Made by a program: the position numbers and the translations under genes. From Pseudomonadota bacterium (GTDB lineage Bacteria; Myxococcota_A; Polyangia; Polyangiales; Sandaracinaceae), in contig JAEZBP010000242.1 in the NCBI GenBank assembly GCA_023427125.1, positions 1-8,219 on the forward strand: a stretch of DNA of 8,219 bases. The letters run 5' to 3'. Positions within the stretch are counted from its first letter, which is position 1. Each line of letters opens with the position of its first letter. Positions 1 to 5,938 of the stretch are shown piece after piece. The notes below the pieces were generated by a model. That model was given only the letters and a program-made list of their open reading frames with translations, did no database searches and was not told the DNA's origin.

Positions 1-924
1 CTGCCGATCTGCGCGTGCCGCGTGCTCCCGCTCGCCCAGGGGCTCCGCGCACGCGGGGCCGGGCCGGCGCTGATCGTCGCGTTCCTGATCGCGGCCCCGG
101 TGCTCGGGCTCGAGACCTTCGCGCTGACCGGGCAGCTCCTGGGCTGGCCCTTCGCGATCGTGCGGCTCGTCGCGGCGGTGCTGCTCGCGATCGTCGCTGC
201 GCTCGCGGTGCACCGCGCGGCCCCCGCCCCGGCGTCACACGTGTGCGCCGATCCTCTGCCCGGCGGCGCGCGAGGCGCCACCTTCGCCCGCCGCTTCCTC
301 GCGAGCTTCGACGAGCTGCTCGTGCACATCGCGCCGTGGACGGCGGTGGGCCTCGTGGCCGCGGCCTACGTCCAGGCCACGCTCGGCGAGGGCTCCCTCT
401 TGGCGCTCGGCGGGTATGGGCTCGACCTCTTGGTGGTCACGCTGGTCGCGGTGCCGAGCTACGTCTGCGCGGCCGCGGCGACCCCGCTCGCGGCGGTGCT
501 GCTCGCGAAGGGCATGAGCCCGGGGGCGGTGCTCGTCGGGCTCCTCCTCGGGCCGGCGACCAACGTGGCGGCCATCGGCTTCTTGCGCGCGAGCTACGGC
601 CTGCGCGCGGCGGTGATCGGCGTGGGCACGCTGATCCTCGGCGCGTGGGCGATCGCGCTCGCGGTGGACGCGTCGGGTGTCGCCGTGGTGCCGGCCTCGC
701 TCGTGGCTGGCGAGCACGAGCACGGCCTCGCCGCGTACGCGGTCGCCCTCGTCCTCGGCGTGCTCTTGCTGCGGAGCATCTGGCGCGTCGGCCTGCGCGG
801 GTGGCTCGCGAGCCTCGGCGAGTCGCTCGGCGCCCATGATCACGCGCACCACCATCATGCGAACCACGAGCACGCGAACCACGAGCACGCGCATCACGAG
901 CGCTCGCCGGCCGTGGGGCGCTGA
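1..924 (+). CDS. SO_0444-type Cu/Zn efflux permease, 5' end cut off by window edge
   Basis: This is an inner-membrane permease of the ArsP_1/DUF318 group, closest in motif pattern to the SO_0444 family thought to export copper or zinc. The frame is open from base 1, so the start lies upstream; 307 codons are visible. Near the left edge is a Cys-x-Cys motif after Pro-Ile (residues 4 and 6 of the visible part), then a Gly-Ala turn and hydrophobic helices to about residue 70. A soluble linker (70-95) follows, then a second helix block. This block holds PSYVCA with Cys156, the segment TPLAAVLLAKGMSPG, and GPATN (184-188), the pattern typical of SO_0444 proteins. The visible part ends in a cytosolic or periplasmic tail dense in histidine (about 278-300), a likely metal-binding stretch. 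The usual glycine after the Cys-x-Cys motif is arginine here. The next gene starts 3 bases after the stop, so translational coupling is likely. Family is fairly sure; the metal is inferred. Confidence 0.82.
   Translation: MPICACRVLPLAQGLRARGAGPALIVAFLIAAPVLGLETFALTGQLLGWPFAIVRLVAAVLLAIVAALAVHRAAPAPASHVCADPLPGGARGATFARRFLASFDELLVHIAPWTAVGLVAAAYVQATLGEGSLLALGGYGLDLLVVTLVAVPSYVCAAAATPLAAVLLAKGMSPGAVLVGLLLGPATNVAAIGFLRASYGLRAAVIGVGTLILGAWAIALAVDASGVAVVPASLVAGEHEHGLAAYAVALVLGVLLLRSIWRVGLRGWLASLGESLGAHDHAHHHHANHEHANHEHAHHERSPAVGR
856..900 (+). repeat. Three 15-bp in-frame repeats coding a His-rich tail
   Basis: Three consecutive 15-base units (856-870, 871-885, 886-900) encode HANHE, HANHE and HAHHE at the C-terminus of the permease. 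Units two and three differ at only two bases (AAC to CAT), and units one and two at one base. The repeat probably arose by slippage or duplication and adds histidine ligands. With the preceding His run it gives a compact metal-binding tail. Confidence 0.85.
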
Positions 925-927
925 TCG

Positions 928-1920
928 GTGTTGCCGGAGCTCGAGCCGACCGAGGACGCGGCCGAGCGCGGGCCGGCGCGATCGCACCCGGGCTGGATCG
1001 TCCTCCGCGTGCTCTTCGGCGTCGTGGGGATCGCCGCGGTCGCGTGGCTGGTCCGAGACGTGGGCGTCGACGCCCTGGAGGAGGCCATCGTCCCGGCGCT
1101 GCCGTGGCTGCCGCTCGCGCTCGCGCTCGAGGTCGCGCGGATCGGCATGGACGCGCTCTCGAGCCACTACTCGCTGCGGCGCGAGGATCGGGTGCCGGCC
1201 TGGCCGATGTTCGCGGCCCACCTCGTCGCGTACGCGGTGATGGGCGTCGCCCCGGCCGGCCGCGCGACGAGCGAGGTCGTGAAGGCGAGCCTGCTCGCGC
1301 GCTGGATGGGGGCCGGATCGGCCGCCGCCCTCGGGACGGCCAACCAAGCCAACACGCTGATCTCGTCGGGCACCTTCACGCTCTTGAGCGCCGCCGCGGC
1401 CTACGCGCTGACCGGTCCGTCGATCCTGACCGGCGCCTTCTTCGCGCACTTCGTCCTGATGAACGTGAGCGGCCTCGCCCTGCGCGCGCTGGCCCGCTAC
1501 GAGCGGGTCGGCGCCTGGCTCGCGCGCCGCGTCCCTCGGCTCGCTCGGCACGTCGAGGCGTTCCAGGCCACCTCGCGCGAGACCGCGCTCGTCCCGGGAA
1601 AGCCGGTCTTGGCGATGATGATCGGGCGCGCGCTCCAGGCCGCGAGCTTCGGCGTGCTCGCGATGGGGGTCGGGCTCTCGCCGGGCGTGCTCGGCTCGCT
1701 CGCGGTGCACGGCGTCTACCTCGTGGTCGCGGCGATCGGCGTGATGATCCCCGGCCAGCTCGGCGCGAGCGAGGGCGGCTTCGCCTACTCGGCCGAGATG
1801 CTCGGGACGACGGAGGCGCGGGCGATGTCGATCGCGCTGCTGGCCCACGCGATCCAGCTCGCGCTGGTCGGCGTCGGCTTCGCCGTCCTGGCGCTCTGGC
1901 CGCGCCGATCTCGAATCTAG
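928..1920 (+). CDS. Lysylphosphatidylglycerol synthase TM-region family (flippase-like) membrane protein
   Basis: The 330-aa polytopic inner-membrane protein has about eight hydrophobic segments (roughly 24-42, 55-70, 93-108, 146-162, 166-186, 226-248, 252-276, 298-322). Two conserved patches fit the LPG_synthase_TM/UPF0104 family: a loop with PAGRATSEVVKASLL (108-122) and PGQLGASEGG (275-284), where the Pro-Gly and Glu are family hallmarks. Relatives include the flippase half of MprF, AglD and HpnL-type proteins, which move or modify lipids across the membrane. There is no C-terminal aminoacyl-transferase domain, so it would be a translocator or accessory protein rather than a full LPG synthase. 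The start is GTG, 3 bases after the upstream stop, with no clear Shine-Dalgarno, which fits reinitiation or coupling. The substrate cannot be told from the sequence. An in-frame TTG is the next codon, so the exact start is not certain. Confidence 0.82.
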   Translation: MLPELEPTEDAAERGPARSHPGWIVLRVLFGVVGIAAVAWLVRDVGVDALEEAIVPALPWLPLALALEVARIGMDALSSHYSLRREDRVPAWPMFAAHLVAYAVMGVAPAGRATSEVVKASLLARWMGAGSAAALGTANQANTLISSGTFTLLSAAAAYALTGPSILTGAFFAHFVLMNVSGLALRALARYERVGAWLARRVPRLARHVEAFQATSRETALVPGKPVLAMMIGRALQAASFGVLAMGVGLSPGVLGSLAVHGVYLVVAAIGVMIPGQLGASEGGFAYSAEMLGTTEARAMSIALLAHAIQLALVGVGFAVLALWPRRSRI

Positions 1921-1929
1921 GAAAGCGCA

Positions 1930-1954
1930 CGGCGGCGGGTTAAGTTCGCCGCCG
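1930..1954 (+). other. GC-rich hairpin immediately upstream of the extensin-like gene
   Basis: A perfect 8-bp inverted repeat (CGGCGGCG at 1930-1937, CGCCGCCG at 1947-1954) flanks a 9-base loop, GGTTAAGTT. It occupies most of the 39-base gap between two genes and ends 5 bases before the ATG at 1960, where the ribosome binding site would normally lie; no Shine-Dalgarno is visible. It could act as an intercistronic stabiliser, a weak terminator without a T-run, or a block on initiation. The pairing is seen; any role is inferred. Confidence 0.4.
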
Positions 1955-1959
1955 ATCCC

Positions 1960-2727
1960 ATGAAGCGCTGGGGAACGATCCTCGCGGTGCTGCTGGCCGT
2001 CTCGATGGCCGCGGGAGCGGCGTCACAGGATCTCTCGGCGTTGCCCTCGAGGCCGGTCGCCTTCGCCGCGCCGATCGAGGATCCGGCGGGCCGCGTCGCG
2101 CGGCAGATCGCCGAGCTGGTCCCGACCCTGCCGAACCTGCGAGCGCGGGTGGCGCACGGGCAGTGGCGGCTCGACGATCGGGCGCGCTGGTCGATCCGGC
2201 CCGAGCGGTCCTGCCTCGACGAGCTGCGCGAGCGCGGCGTGCAAGCCGAGCTCTTCCGCACGGAGCTGACGCCGATCCCGACGCCCGTGCGCATCCAGAG
2301 CGACCTCGGCGGCGTGCACTACCGCAAGCGGCCCGGGGCGCTCCACTTCATCATCTCGTGCGAGCTGGCGGTGCGGTTGACCCGCGTCGCTCCGATCTTC
2401 CGGGCGCACGGCATCGACACCATCGACGTGAGCTCGAGCTGGCGTCGCGCGCCGAGCACGAGCTTCCATCGGATGGGCCTCGCGCTCGACATCAAGGCCT
2501 TCCACGGCACCGCCGGGACCTGGGTCGTCGAGGGGCACTACCCCATCGATCGAACGGCCCCGACCTGCCCGGCGTCCTCCGAAGCGCCCCCGCTCCGGCG
2601 CCTCGCCTGCGACCTCGCCGCGAGCGGTCAGCTCTCGACCGTGATCACGCCGAGCTACAACCTCTCGCACCACAACCACTTCCACATCGACGTGCGGCCC
2701 GACGACCCCCGCGTCTTCGTGCGATGA
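1960..2727 (+). CDS. Exported extensin-like C-terminal domain protein (M15/LAS-type peptidoglycan hydrolase candidate)
   Basis: The 255-aa protein starts at ATG with a Sec signal peptide (Lys-Arg, hydrophobic 5-20, likely cleavage after AGAAS near residue 22), so it acts in the periplasm or outside. The C-terminal half matches the extensin-like/DUF882 and M15 zinc peptidase pattern: SSSWRR (158-163), then S168-F-H170-x6-D177 (FHRMGLALDIKAF), and near the end HHNHFHID (237-244) with an HxH pair at 240 and 242. By analogy with LAS enzymes such as VanX/VanY, H170, D177 and H242 would bind zinc. It would then cleave a peptide or D-Ala bond in peptidoglycan. Four cysteines (85, 134, 203, 217) outside the signal could form disulfides. 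It lies 39 bases after the flippase-like gene and 40 bases before the dehydrogenase gene. The family call is good; the substrate is inferred, and some extensin-like members have no shown activity. Confidence 0.75.
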   Translation: MKRWGTILAVLLAVSMAAGAASQDLSALPSRPVAFAAPIEDPAGRVARQIAELVPTLPNLRARVAHGQWRLDDRARWSIRPERSCLDELRERGVQAELFRTELTPIPTPVRIQSDLGGVHYRKRPGALHFIISCELAVRLTRVAPIFRAHGIDTIDVSSSWRRAPSTSFHRMGLALDIKAFHGTAGTWVVEGHYPIDRTAPTCPASSEAPPLRRLACDLAASGQLSTVITPSYNLSHHNHFHIDVRPDDPRVFVR

Positions 2728-2767
2728 TCGGGCTGGCCGCCGCACCGATCGAGAGACAATCCACGGA

Positions 2768-3565
2768 ATGCACGAGCTGCACGAAAAGACTGCCGTCGTA
2801 ACCGGCGCCGCCTCCGGGATCGGCGCGGCGATCGCGAAGCGCCTGCGGGACGAGGGCTGCCGCGTGGCGCTGGTCGACGTCGACGCTGACGCGCTCCGCG
2901 CGAGCGCGGGCCCCGGCGTCACGACGCACGCGATGGACGTCTCGGACGCCCGCGCGTGGGAGGCGCTCGCGGCCGAGGTCGCGGAGGCGTACGGGGGCGC
3001 CGACCTGCTCGTGAACAACGCGGGCATCACGATCCACGGGGCGTTCGCCGATCAGTCGCTCGACGATCTCGATCGCATCGTCGGCGTGAACCTCAAGGGC
3101 GTGCTCTACGGCTGCCGCGCGTTCCTCCCGCAGCTGCAGGCCGCGGCGGGCCACATCGTGAACGTCTCGAGCCTCGCGGGGCGCGTCGCGTTCCCCTATC
3201 AGTCGAGCTACTGCGCGACGAAGTTCGCGGTGCGCGGGTTCACGGCCGCCCTCCGCATGGAGCTCTCGGAGCACGGGATCGGGGTCAGCGCGGTGCTCCC
3301 CGGGACGGTGGCCACCCGCCTCCTCGACGCCGCGCGCACCTACGACCGAGGCGCGTCGAAGGCGCTGGCCGAGCTCATGCTCCGCCACGGCGCTCGACCC
3401 GAGCACGTCGCCGACCGCGTCGTCCGCGCGATCCGCCGCGACGAGGCGGAGGTGGTGATCGGCTGGGACGCGCACCTCACGACGCGCGCAGAGCTCCTCG
3501 CCCCCTCCGCGCTCTACGGCGCGCTCGCGATGGGCTTCCGAAAGCGCCGCCGCTCAGCGGGTTGA
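2768..3565 (+). CDS. Short-chain dehydrogenase/reductase (SDR), classical type
   Basis: The 265-aa cytosolic oxidoreductase has a Rossmann fold and all classical SDR motifs: TGAASGIG (12-19) for the dinucleotide, D37 at the end of strand two (favours NAD(H) over NADP(H)), D57-V58, NNAG (83-86) and N108. The catalytic set is S135, Y148 and K152, in the order VNVSS and YCATK. PG-TVAT follows at about 178-183. The tail (about 245-265) is basic and partly hydrophobic, ending in KRRRSAG, and may lie along a membrane. Members of this shape reduce or oxidise diverse alcohols, ketones or lipids, and the substrate cannot be read from the sequence. The ATG at 2768 is preceded only by a weak CGGA, but it sits the normal distance before the nucleotide-binding motif. 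It is probably the last gene of the run that begins before the window. Confidence 0.9.
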   Translation: MHELHEKTAVVTGAASGIGAAIAKRLRDEGCRVALVDVDADALRASAGPGVTTHAMDVSDARAWEALAAEVAEAYGGADLLVNNAGITIHGAFADQSLDDLDRIVGVNLKGVLYGCRAFLPQLQAAAGHIVNVSSLAGRVAFPYQSSYCATKFAVRGFTAALRMELSEHGIGVSAVLPGTVATRLLDAARTYDRGASKALAELMLRHGARPEHVADRVVRAIRRDEAEVVIGWDAHLTTRAELLAPSALYGALAMGFRKRRRSAG

Positions 3566-3625
3566 TCGCATCCGCGCGCAGGGCCTTCACCTCCTGAGCC
3601 CGACGAGGGTGCGTCGCGCGAGCGC

Positions 3626-3653
3626 TTGTGACGTCCTCTCACAGGGCTACGTA
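3626..3653 (+). promoter_or_regulatory. Candidate promoter with TGTGA/TCACA dyad ahead of the glycosyltransferase gene
   Basis: The 138-base gap 3566-3703 holds no gene. Inside it, TTGTGA (3626-3631) and TACGTA (3648-3653) are 16 bases apart and could serve as -35 and -10 boxes. The same spot has the dyad TGTGA (3627-3631) - 7 bases - TCACA (3639-3643), which resembles a CRP/FNR-family operator but has one base too many in the spacer. The gap and the strong ribosome binding site downstream suggest the next gene has its own transcript. The exact boxes are a weak guess in such GC-rich DNA. Confidence 0.25.
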
Positions 3654-3703
3654 GCGGCGACCGAGCTGACCTGGGCCGTGACCCGAATCGAGGAAAGGAA
3701 TCC

Positions 3704-4741
3704 ATGCGTATCGCGTTCTTCGCCTCGATCGCGGATCAAGACGCCGCGGTCCTGCACTACCGCGGGGTCATGCGGGCGCTCGCCGAGCGCGGGCACCGCG
3801 TCACCTTCTACGCGCCCGAGACCGCGACCCTCGAGGCGCGGCCCGGCGAGCTGACGTGGGCTCAGGTCGTCACCTACCCCGTCGACGCCGCCGAGCGGAT
3901 CCACCCCTGCCTCGACGCGGCGAAGGACGCCGACCTGATCATCCGGACGAGCGGCCACGGGGTCCTCGACGAGCTGGTCCACGCCGCCGTCCTCGATCTC
4001 TCGGGCCCGGGGCGGCGGGTCGTGTTCTGGGACCTCGACACCCGAGCGACCCTCGCGCGCGCGCACGGCAACCCGCACGACCGCTTTCACGAATTGATCC
4101 CGCGCTACGATCTCGTCCTGAGCCACGGGGGCGGCGAGACGATCCGGCGCGCGTACCGCGAGCTCGGCGCGCGCGAGTGCGTGCCCGTGGAGGGCGCGAT
4201 CGATCCGGCGACTCACCAGCCGGCGCCGAAGGACCGCCGCTTCGCCGCCGATCTCGGCCTCCTCGCGGACCGGCGCCCCGAGCAGGAGGAGCGGGTGTCG
4301 CACCTCTTCCTCGAGGCCGCGCGCTGCCTCCCGGATCACAGCTTCGTGATCGGAGGGAGCGGCTGGGGCGGCGTGGCGCTTCCGTCGAACGTGCGCACCG
4401 TCGGCCACGTCGCTCCCGCCGAGCACAACGCGTGGAGCTGCTCGCTCCAGGCGTCGCTCCACCTCGACGGTGGCGCCGCGCCCGCGACCCCCGTGCTCGA
4501 GGCCGCCGCGCGTGGCGCGTGCCTCGTCACGGACGGGTGGAGGAGCATCGGCGCGCTGCTCGAGCCGGGAGAGGAGATCTTGATCGCGAACGACGGTGAG
4601 GAGGTGGCCGCGCTGCTCGACGGCACGACGCGCAACGAGCGGCGGCGGATCGGCGAGGCGGCGCGCCGTCGTGTGCTCTCGGAGCACACGTTCGCTCGGC
4701 GCGCGATCGTCCTCGAGGGCGTGCTCGACGCGCAGTCCTGA
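3704..4741 (+). CDS. CgeB-like GT-B family glycosyltransferase
   Basis: The 345-aa soluble protein has a GT-B layout. The N-terminal Rossmann half begins MRIAFFAS and continues with a helix ending in ALAERGHRVTFYAPE (25-39), the usual glycosyltransferase opening. The C-terminal half has a GGSGWGG turn (217-223), then VLEAAARGACLVTDGW (264-279) and LLEPGEEILIA (285-295). It ends with a helical RRRIGEAARRRVLSEHTFARR segment. This second half matches the CgeB/Glyco_trans_1_2 domain (DUF3880-type proteins, first known from spore coat genes), where the Glu in the LEAAARG segment is expected to bind the sugar nucleotide. Donor and acceptor are unknown. The start is well supported: AGGA (3691-3694) lies 9 bases before the ATG, in a purine-rich leader. 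Upstream is the candidate promoter; downstream is a convergent small gene. It could equally be labelled simply a glycosyltransferase family 1-like protein. Confidence 0.75.
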   Translation: MRIAFFASIADQDAAVLHYRGVMRALAERGHRVTFYAPETATLEARPGELTWAQVVTYPVDAAERIHPCLDAAKDADLIIRTSGHGVLDELVHAAVLDLSGPGRRVVFWDLDTRATLARAHGNPHDRFHELIPRYDLVLSHGGGETIRRAYRELGARECVPVEGAIDPATHQPAPKDRRFAADLGLLADRRPEQEERVSHLFLEAARCLPDHSFVIGGSGWGGVALPSNVRTVGHVAPAEHNAWSCSLQASLHLDGGAAPATPVLEAAARGACLVTDGWRSIGALLEPGEEILIANDGEEVAALLDGTTRNERRRIGEAARRRVLSEHTFARRAIVLEGVLDAQS

Positions 4742-4766
4742 GGCGGGGCCGGCGGCCGTCCTGCGA

Positions 4767-4786
4767 CAGCCCTGTCAGCGGGGCTG
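4767..4786. terminator. Weak hairpin between convergent genes
   Basis: A 6-bp inverted repeat (CAGCCC at 4767-4772, GGGCTG at 4781-4786, 8-base loop) lies just past the stop of the glycosyltransferase gene and overlaps the end of the 59-aa minus-strand gene. It could end transcription from either side. There is no T-run and the stem is short, so the call is tentative. Confidence 0.2.
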
Positions 4787-4954
4787 CCACGCCTCGTCGG
4801 CCGTCGGGCGCTCTTCCCTCTTCGACGCCGACGCCCGCTCGCCGCGGTCCTCCCGCGACCTCTCGCGCTCCTCGCGCGGCCCTTCCCAAGCCGCCGCCGC
4901 GCCGAGCGCACCGAGCCACATCACGTACCCGCGCTCGTGGATCCACTCCTCCAT
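4775..4954 (-). CDS. Small 59-aa hypothetical protein with possible membrane-associated N-terminus
   Basis: I do not recognise a family. The case for a real gene is the start: ATG at 4954 follows GGAGGT (4961-4966, read on the minus strand) at a 6-base spacing, one of the strongest ribosome binding sites in the window. Its third codon positions are also nearly all G or C. The product begins MEEWIHERGY, then has a short hydrophobic stretch (about 10-23, VMWLGALGAAAAW). It ends in a highly charged, Arg/Glu-rich, probably disordered or helical tail (24-50, with blocks such as PREERERSRED). The hydrophobic part is short for a full transmembrane helix, so it may be a peripheral anchor. It is divergent from the 92-aa gene and converges on the glycosyltransferase gene, 33 bases apart. 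It is too short for a confident homology guess. Confidence 0.6.
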   Translation of the reverse strand: MEEWIHERGYVMWLGALGAAAAWEGPREERERSREDRGERASASKREERPTADEAWQPR

Positions 4955-5071
4955 GACGACACCTCCAGCCGGGTCTCCTGCAGGCCTCGCGCCAGCCTCC
5001 CGCCTTCCGCCGTCACCCCCGATTGCCACCCCACCCCGAGAGCTTACGGCTCTCCCACGGAGGCCTGAGGC
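4955..5071. promoter_or_regulatory. Divergent intergenic region between two small genes, with leader hairpin
   Basis: These 117 bases separate two diverging small genes, so promoters for both should lie here, but I see no clear -35/-10 pair. Visible elements are GGAGGT on the minus strand (4961-4966) for the 59-aa gene and GGAGG on the plus strand (5059-5063) for the 92-aa gene, 8 bases before its ATG. A hairpin of GAGAGC (5038-5043) and GCTCTC (5049-5054) with the 5-base loop TTACG ends 4 bases before the plus-strand GGAGG. Confidence 0.45.
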
Positions 5072-5350
5072 ATGACGAGCGACCATGACGTGCGCGAGGC
5101 GGCCATGCGCGATCGACGGGGGCGCCGGGCGATCGCCTGGGGGAGTGGCATCGTCATCGTCGGGTTCGCGCTCGGCTGCATCCTCTCCTTCATCCCGGCC
5201 GCGACCGGACTCCAGCTGCCCACCGTCATGCTCGACTGGGTGGTCATCGCGGGCTCGCTGGCCATCGGCGCGATCGGGCTCGCCTTCACCCTCTATGGCG
5301 TCATCGAGCTCATGCGGGCTCGACCGCCACGGCGCGAGCGCCACGCGTGA
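5072..5350 (+). CDS. 92-aa protein with two predicted transmembrane helices, unknown function
   Basis: No family is recognised. The protein has a charged N-terminus (1-20, with RDRRGRR), a first hydrophobic helix (about 21-43, including IVIVGFALGCILSFI), a short loop with GLQLPT, and a second helix (about 53-80). It ends in a basic tail (RARPPRRERHA). The positive-inside rule puts both ends in the cytosol and the short loop outside. The ATG at 5072 has GGAGG 8 bases upstream, a convincing start. It diverges from the 59-aa gene and converges on the hemerythrin gene. A role as a small inner-membrane subunit or regulator is possible, but nothing in the sequence fixes it. Confidence 0.72.
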   Translation: MTSDHDVREAAMRDRRGRRAIAWGSGIVIVGFALGCILSFIPAATGLQLPTVMLDWVVIAGSLAIGAIGLAFTLYGVIELMRARPPRRERHA

Positions 5351-5368
5351 GCGCCGCTCACGCGGCGC
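5344..5368. terminator. Overlapping alternative hairpins at the convergent junction
   Basis: A perfect 9-bp stem with a 3-base loop (CGCGTGAGC 5344-5352, GCTCACGCG 5356-5364) includes the stop codon of the 92-aa gene. A second perfect 7-bp stem (GCGCCGC 5351-5357, GCGGCGC 5362-5368, loop TCAC) uses some of the same bases, so the two cannot form together. The site lies between convergent genes, fitting a shared terminator for the plus-strand gene and perhaps for the hemerythrin gene that ends at 5417. No T-run follows. Confidence 0.45.
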
Positions 5369-5416
5369 ACCGAGCGAGCGGCGATTCGGCGAGAGGCTCC
5401 TCGAGAGAGCAGCGTG

Positions 5417-5938
5417 TCAGCCGACGGTGCCGAGCTCCGCTTCCTTCGCGCGGAGGTAGCGGCCCTCGAGCTCCTCCGATTGACCGCGCGAGATCGACTT
5501 CTTGGCCTTGGGGAAGACGGTGAGCTCCTCGTCCATCACGTGGCGCTGAACGAGCTTCATCAGCTCGCGCAGCTTCGTGATCCAGGTGTCGTCGGTCACC
5601 GGCATCAGGTTGAGCTCGTCGAGCATCCGCTCGATCTCGTGGTGCTCCTCGGCCGAGCGCGTCATGTGCTCGGCGAGCTCGGGGATCGTGCTGAACGAGG
5701 AGTAGACCTCGCGCTCCTCGGCGCGCGAGTGCGCGAGCAGCTCGCGCCGGATCCGGGGAAAGAGCTCGGCGCGCACCTTGGAGTCATGGCCCGAGACGGA
5801 GACACGACGGATCATCGTCGAGATCTCCCCGTGCTCGGTCGCGAGGCGCTCGAAGACGCCCGACCCTCCGGTCAGCGCCTGCCGCGCACCCTTGACCTTG
5901 CCCATCACCTTGCCTGCGATTTCCGTCCCACGCGGCAT
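5417..5938 (-). CDS. Hemerythrin HHE cation-binding domain protein
   Basis: The 173-aa soluble four-helix-bundle protein is expected to hold a non-heme di-iron centre that binds oxygen, NO or related species. The full ligand pattern is present: H36 in TEHGEI, H70 and E74 in LLAHSRAEE, H99/H100 in EEHHEIE, and H133 with E137 in QRHVMDEELTVFP, the last being the standard HxxxE-FP ending. A basic, glycine-rich N-terminal segment (1-28) precedes the bundle and a charged helix (about 150-170) follows it. A longer reading from 6046 is possible. I chose ATG 5938 because AGGAG (5948-5952, minus strand) lies 9 bases upstream and the extension is low-complexity. Such proteins are linked to oxygen storage, iron homeostasis or nitrosative/oxidative stress; which applies here is not shown. 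It diverges from the receiver-like gene. Confidence 0.88.
   Translation of the reverse strand: MPRGTEIAGKVMGKVKGARQALTGGSGVFERLATEHGEISTMIRRVSVSGHDSKVRAELFPRIRRELLAHSRAEEREVYSSFSTIPELAEHMTRSAEEHHEIERMLDELNLMPVTDDTWITKLRELMKLVQRHVMDEELTVFPKAKKSISRGQSEELEGRYLRAKEAELGTVG

Noticed and set aside
235..1848. A 537-codon open frame on the minus strand
   Set aside because: It lies opposite two well-supported membrane protein genes and its translation is dominated by Arg, His, Asp and Glu with no domain pattern. This is the usual antisense shadow in very GC-rich DNA.
3647..4687. A 346-codon minus-strand frame opposite the glycosyltransferase
   Set aside because: The plus-strand frame has GT-B motifs and a good ribosome binding site; the minus frame has neither.
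4742..5071. Reading the minus-strand frame upstream of 4954 as one longer protein (to 5344)
   Set aside because: The upstream part is antisense to the 92-aa two-TM gene, which has its own good start. The internal ATG at 4954 has a near-perfect Shine-Dalgarno.
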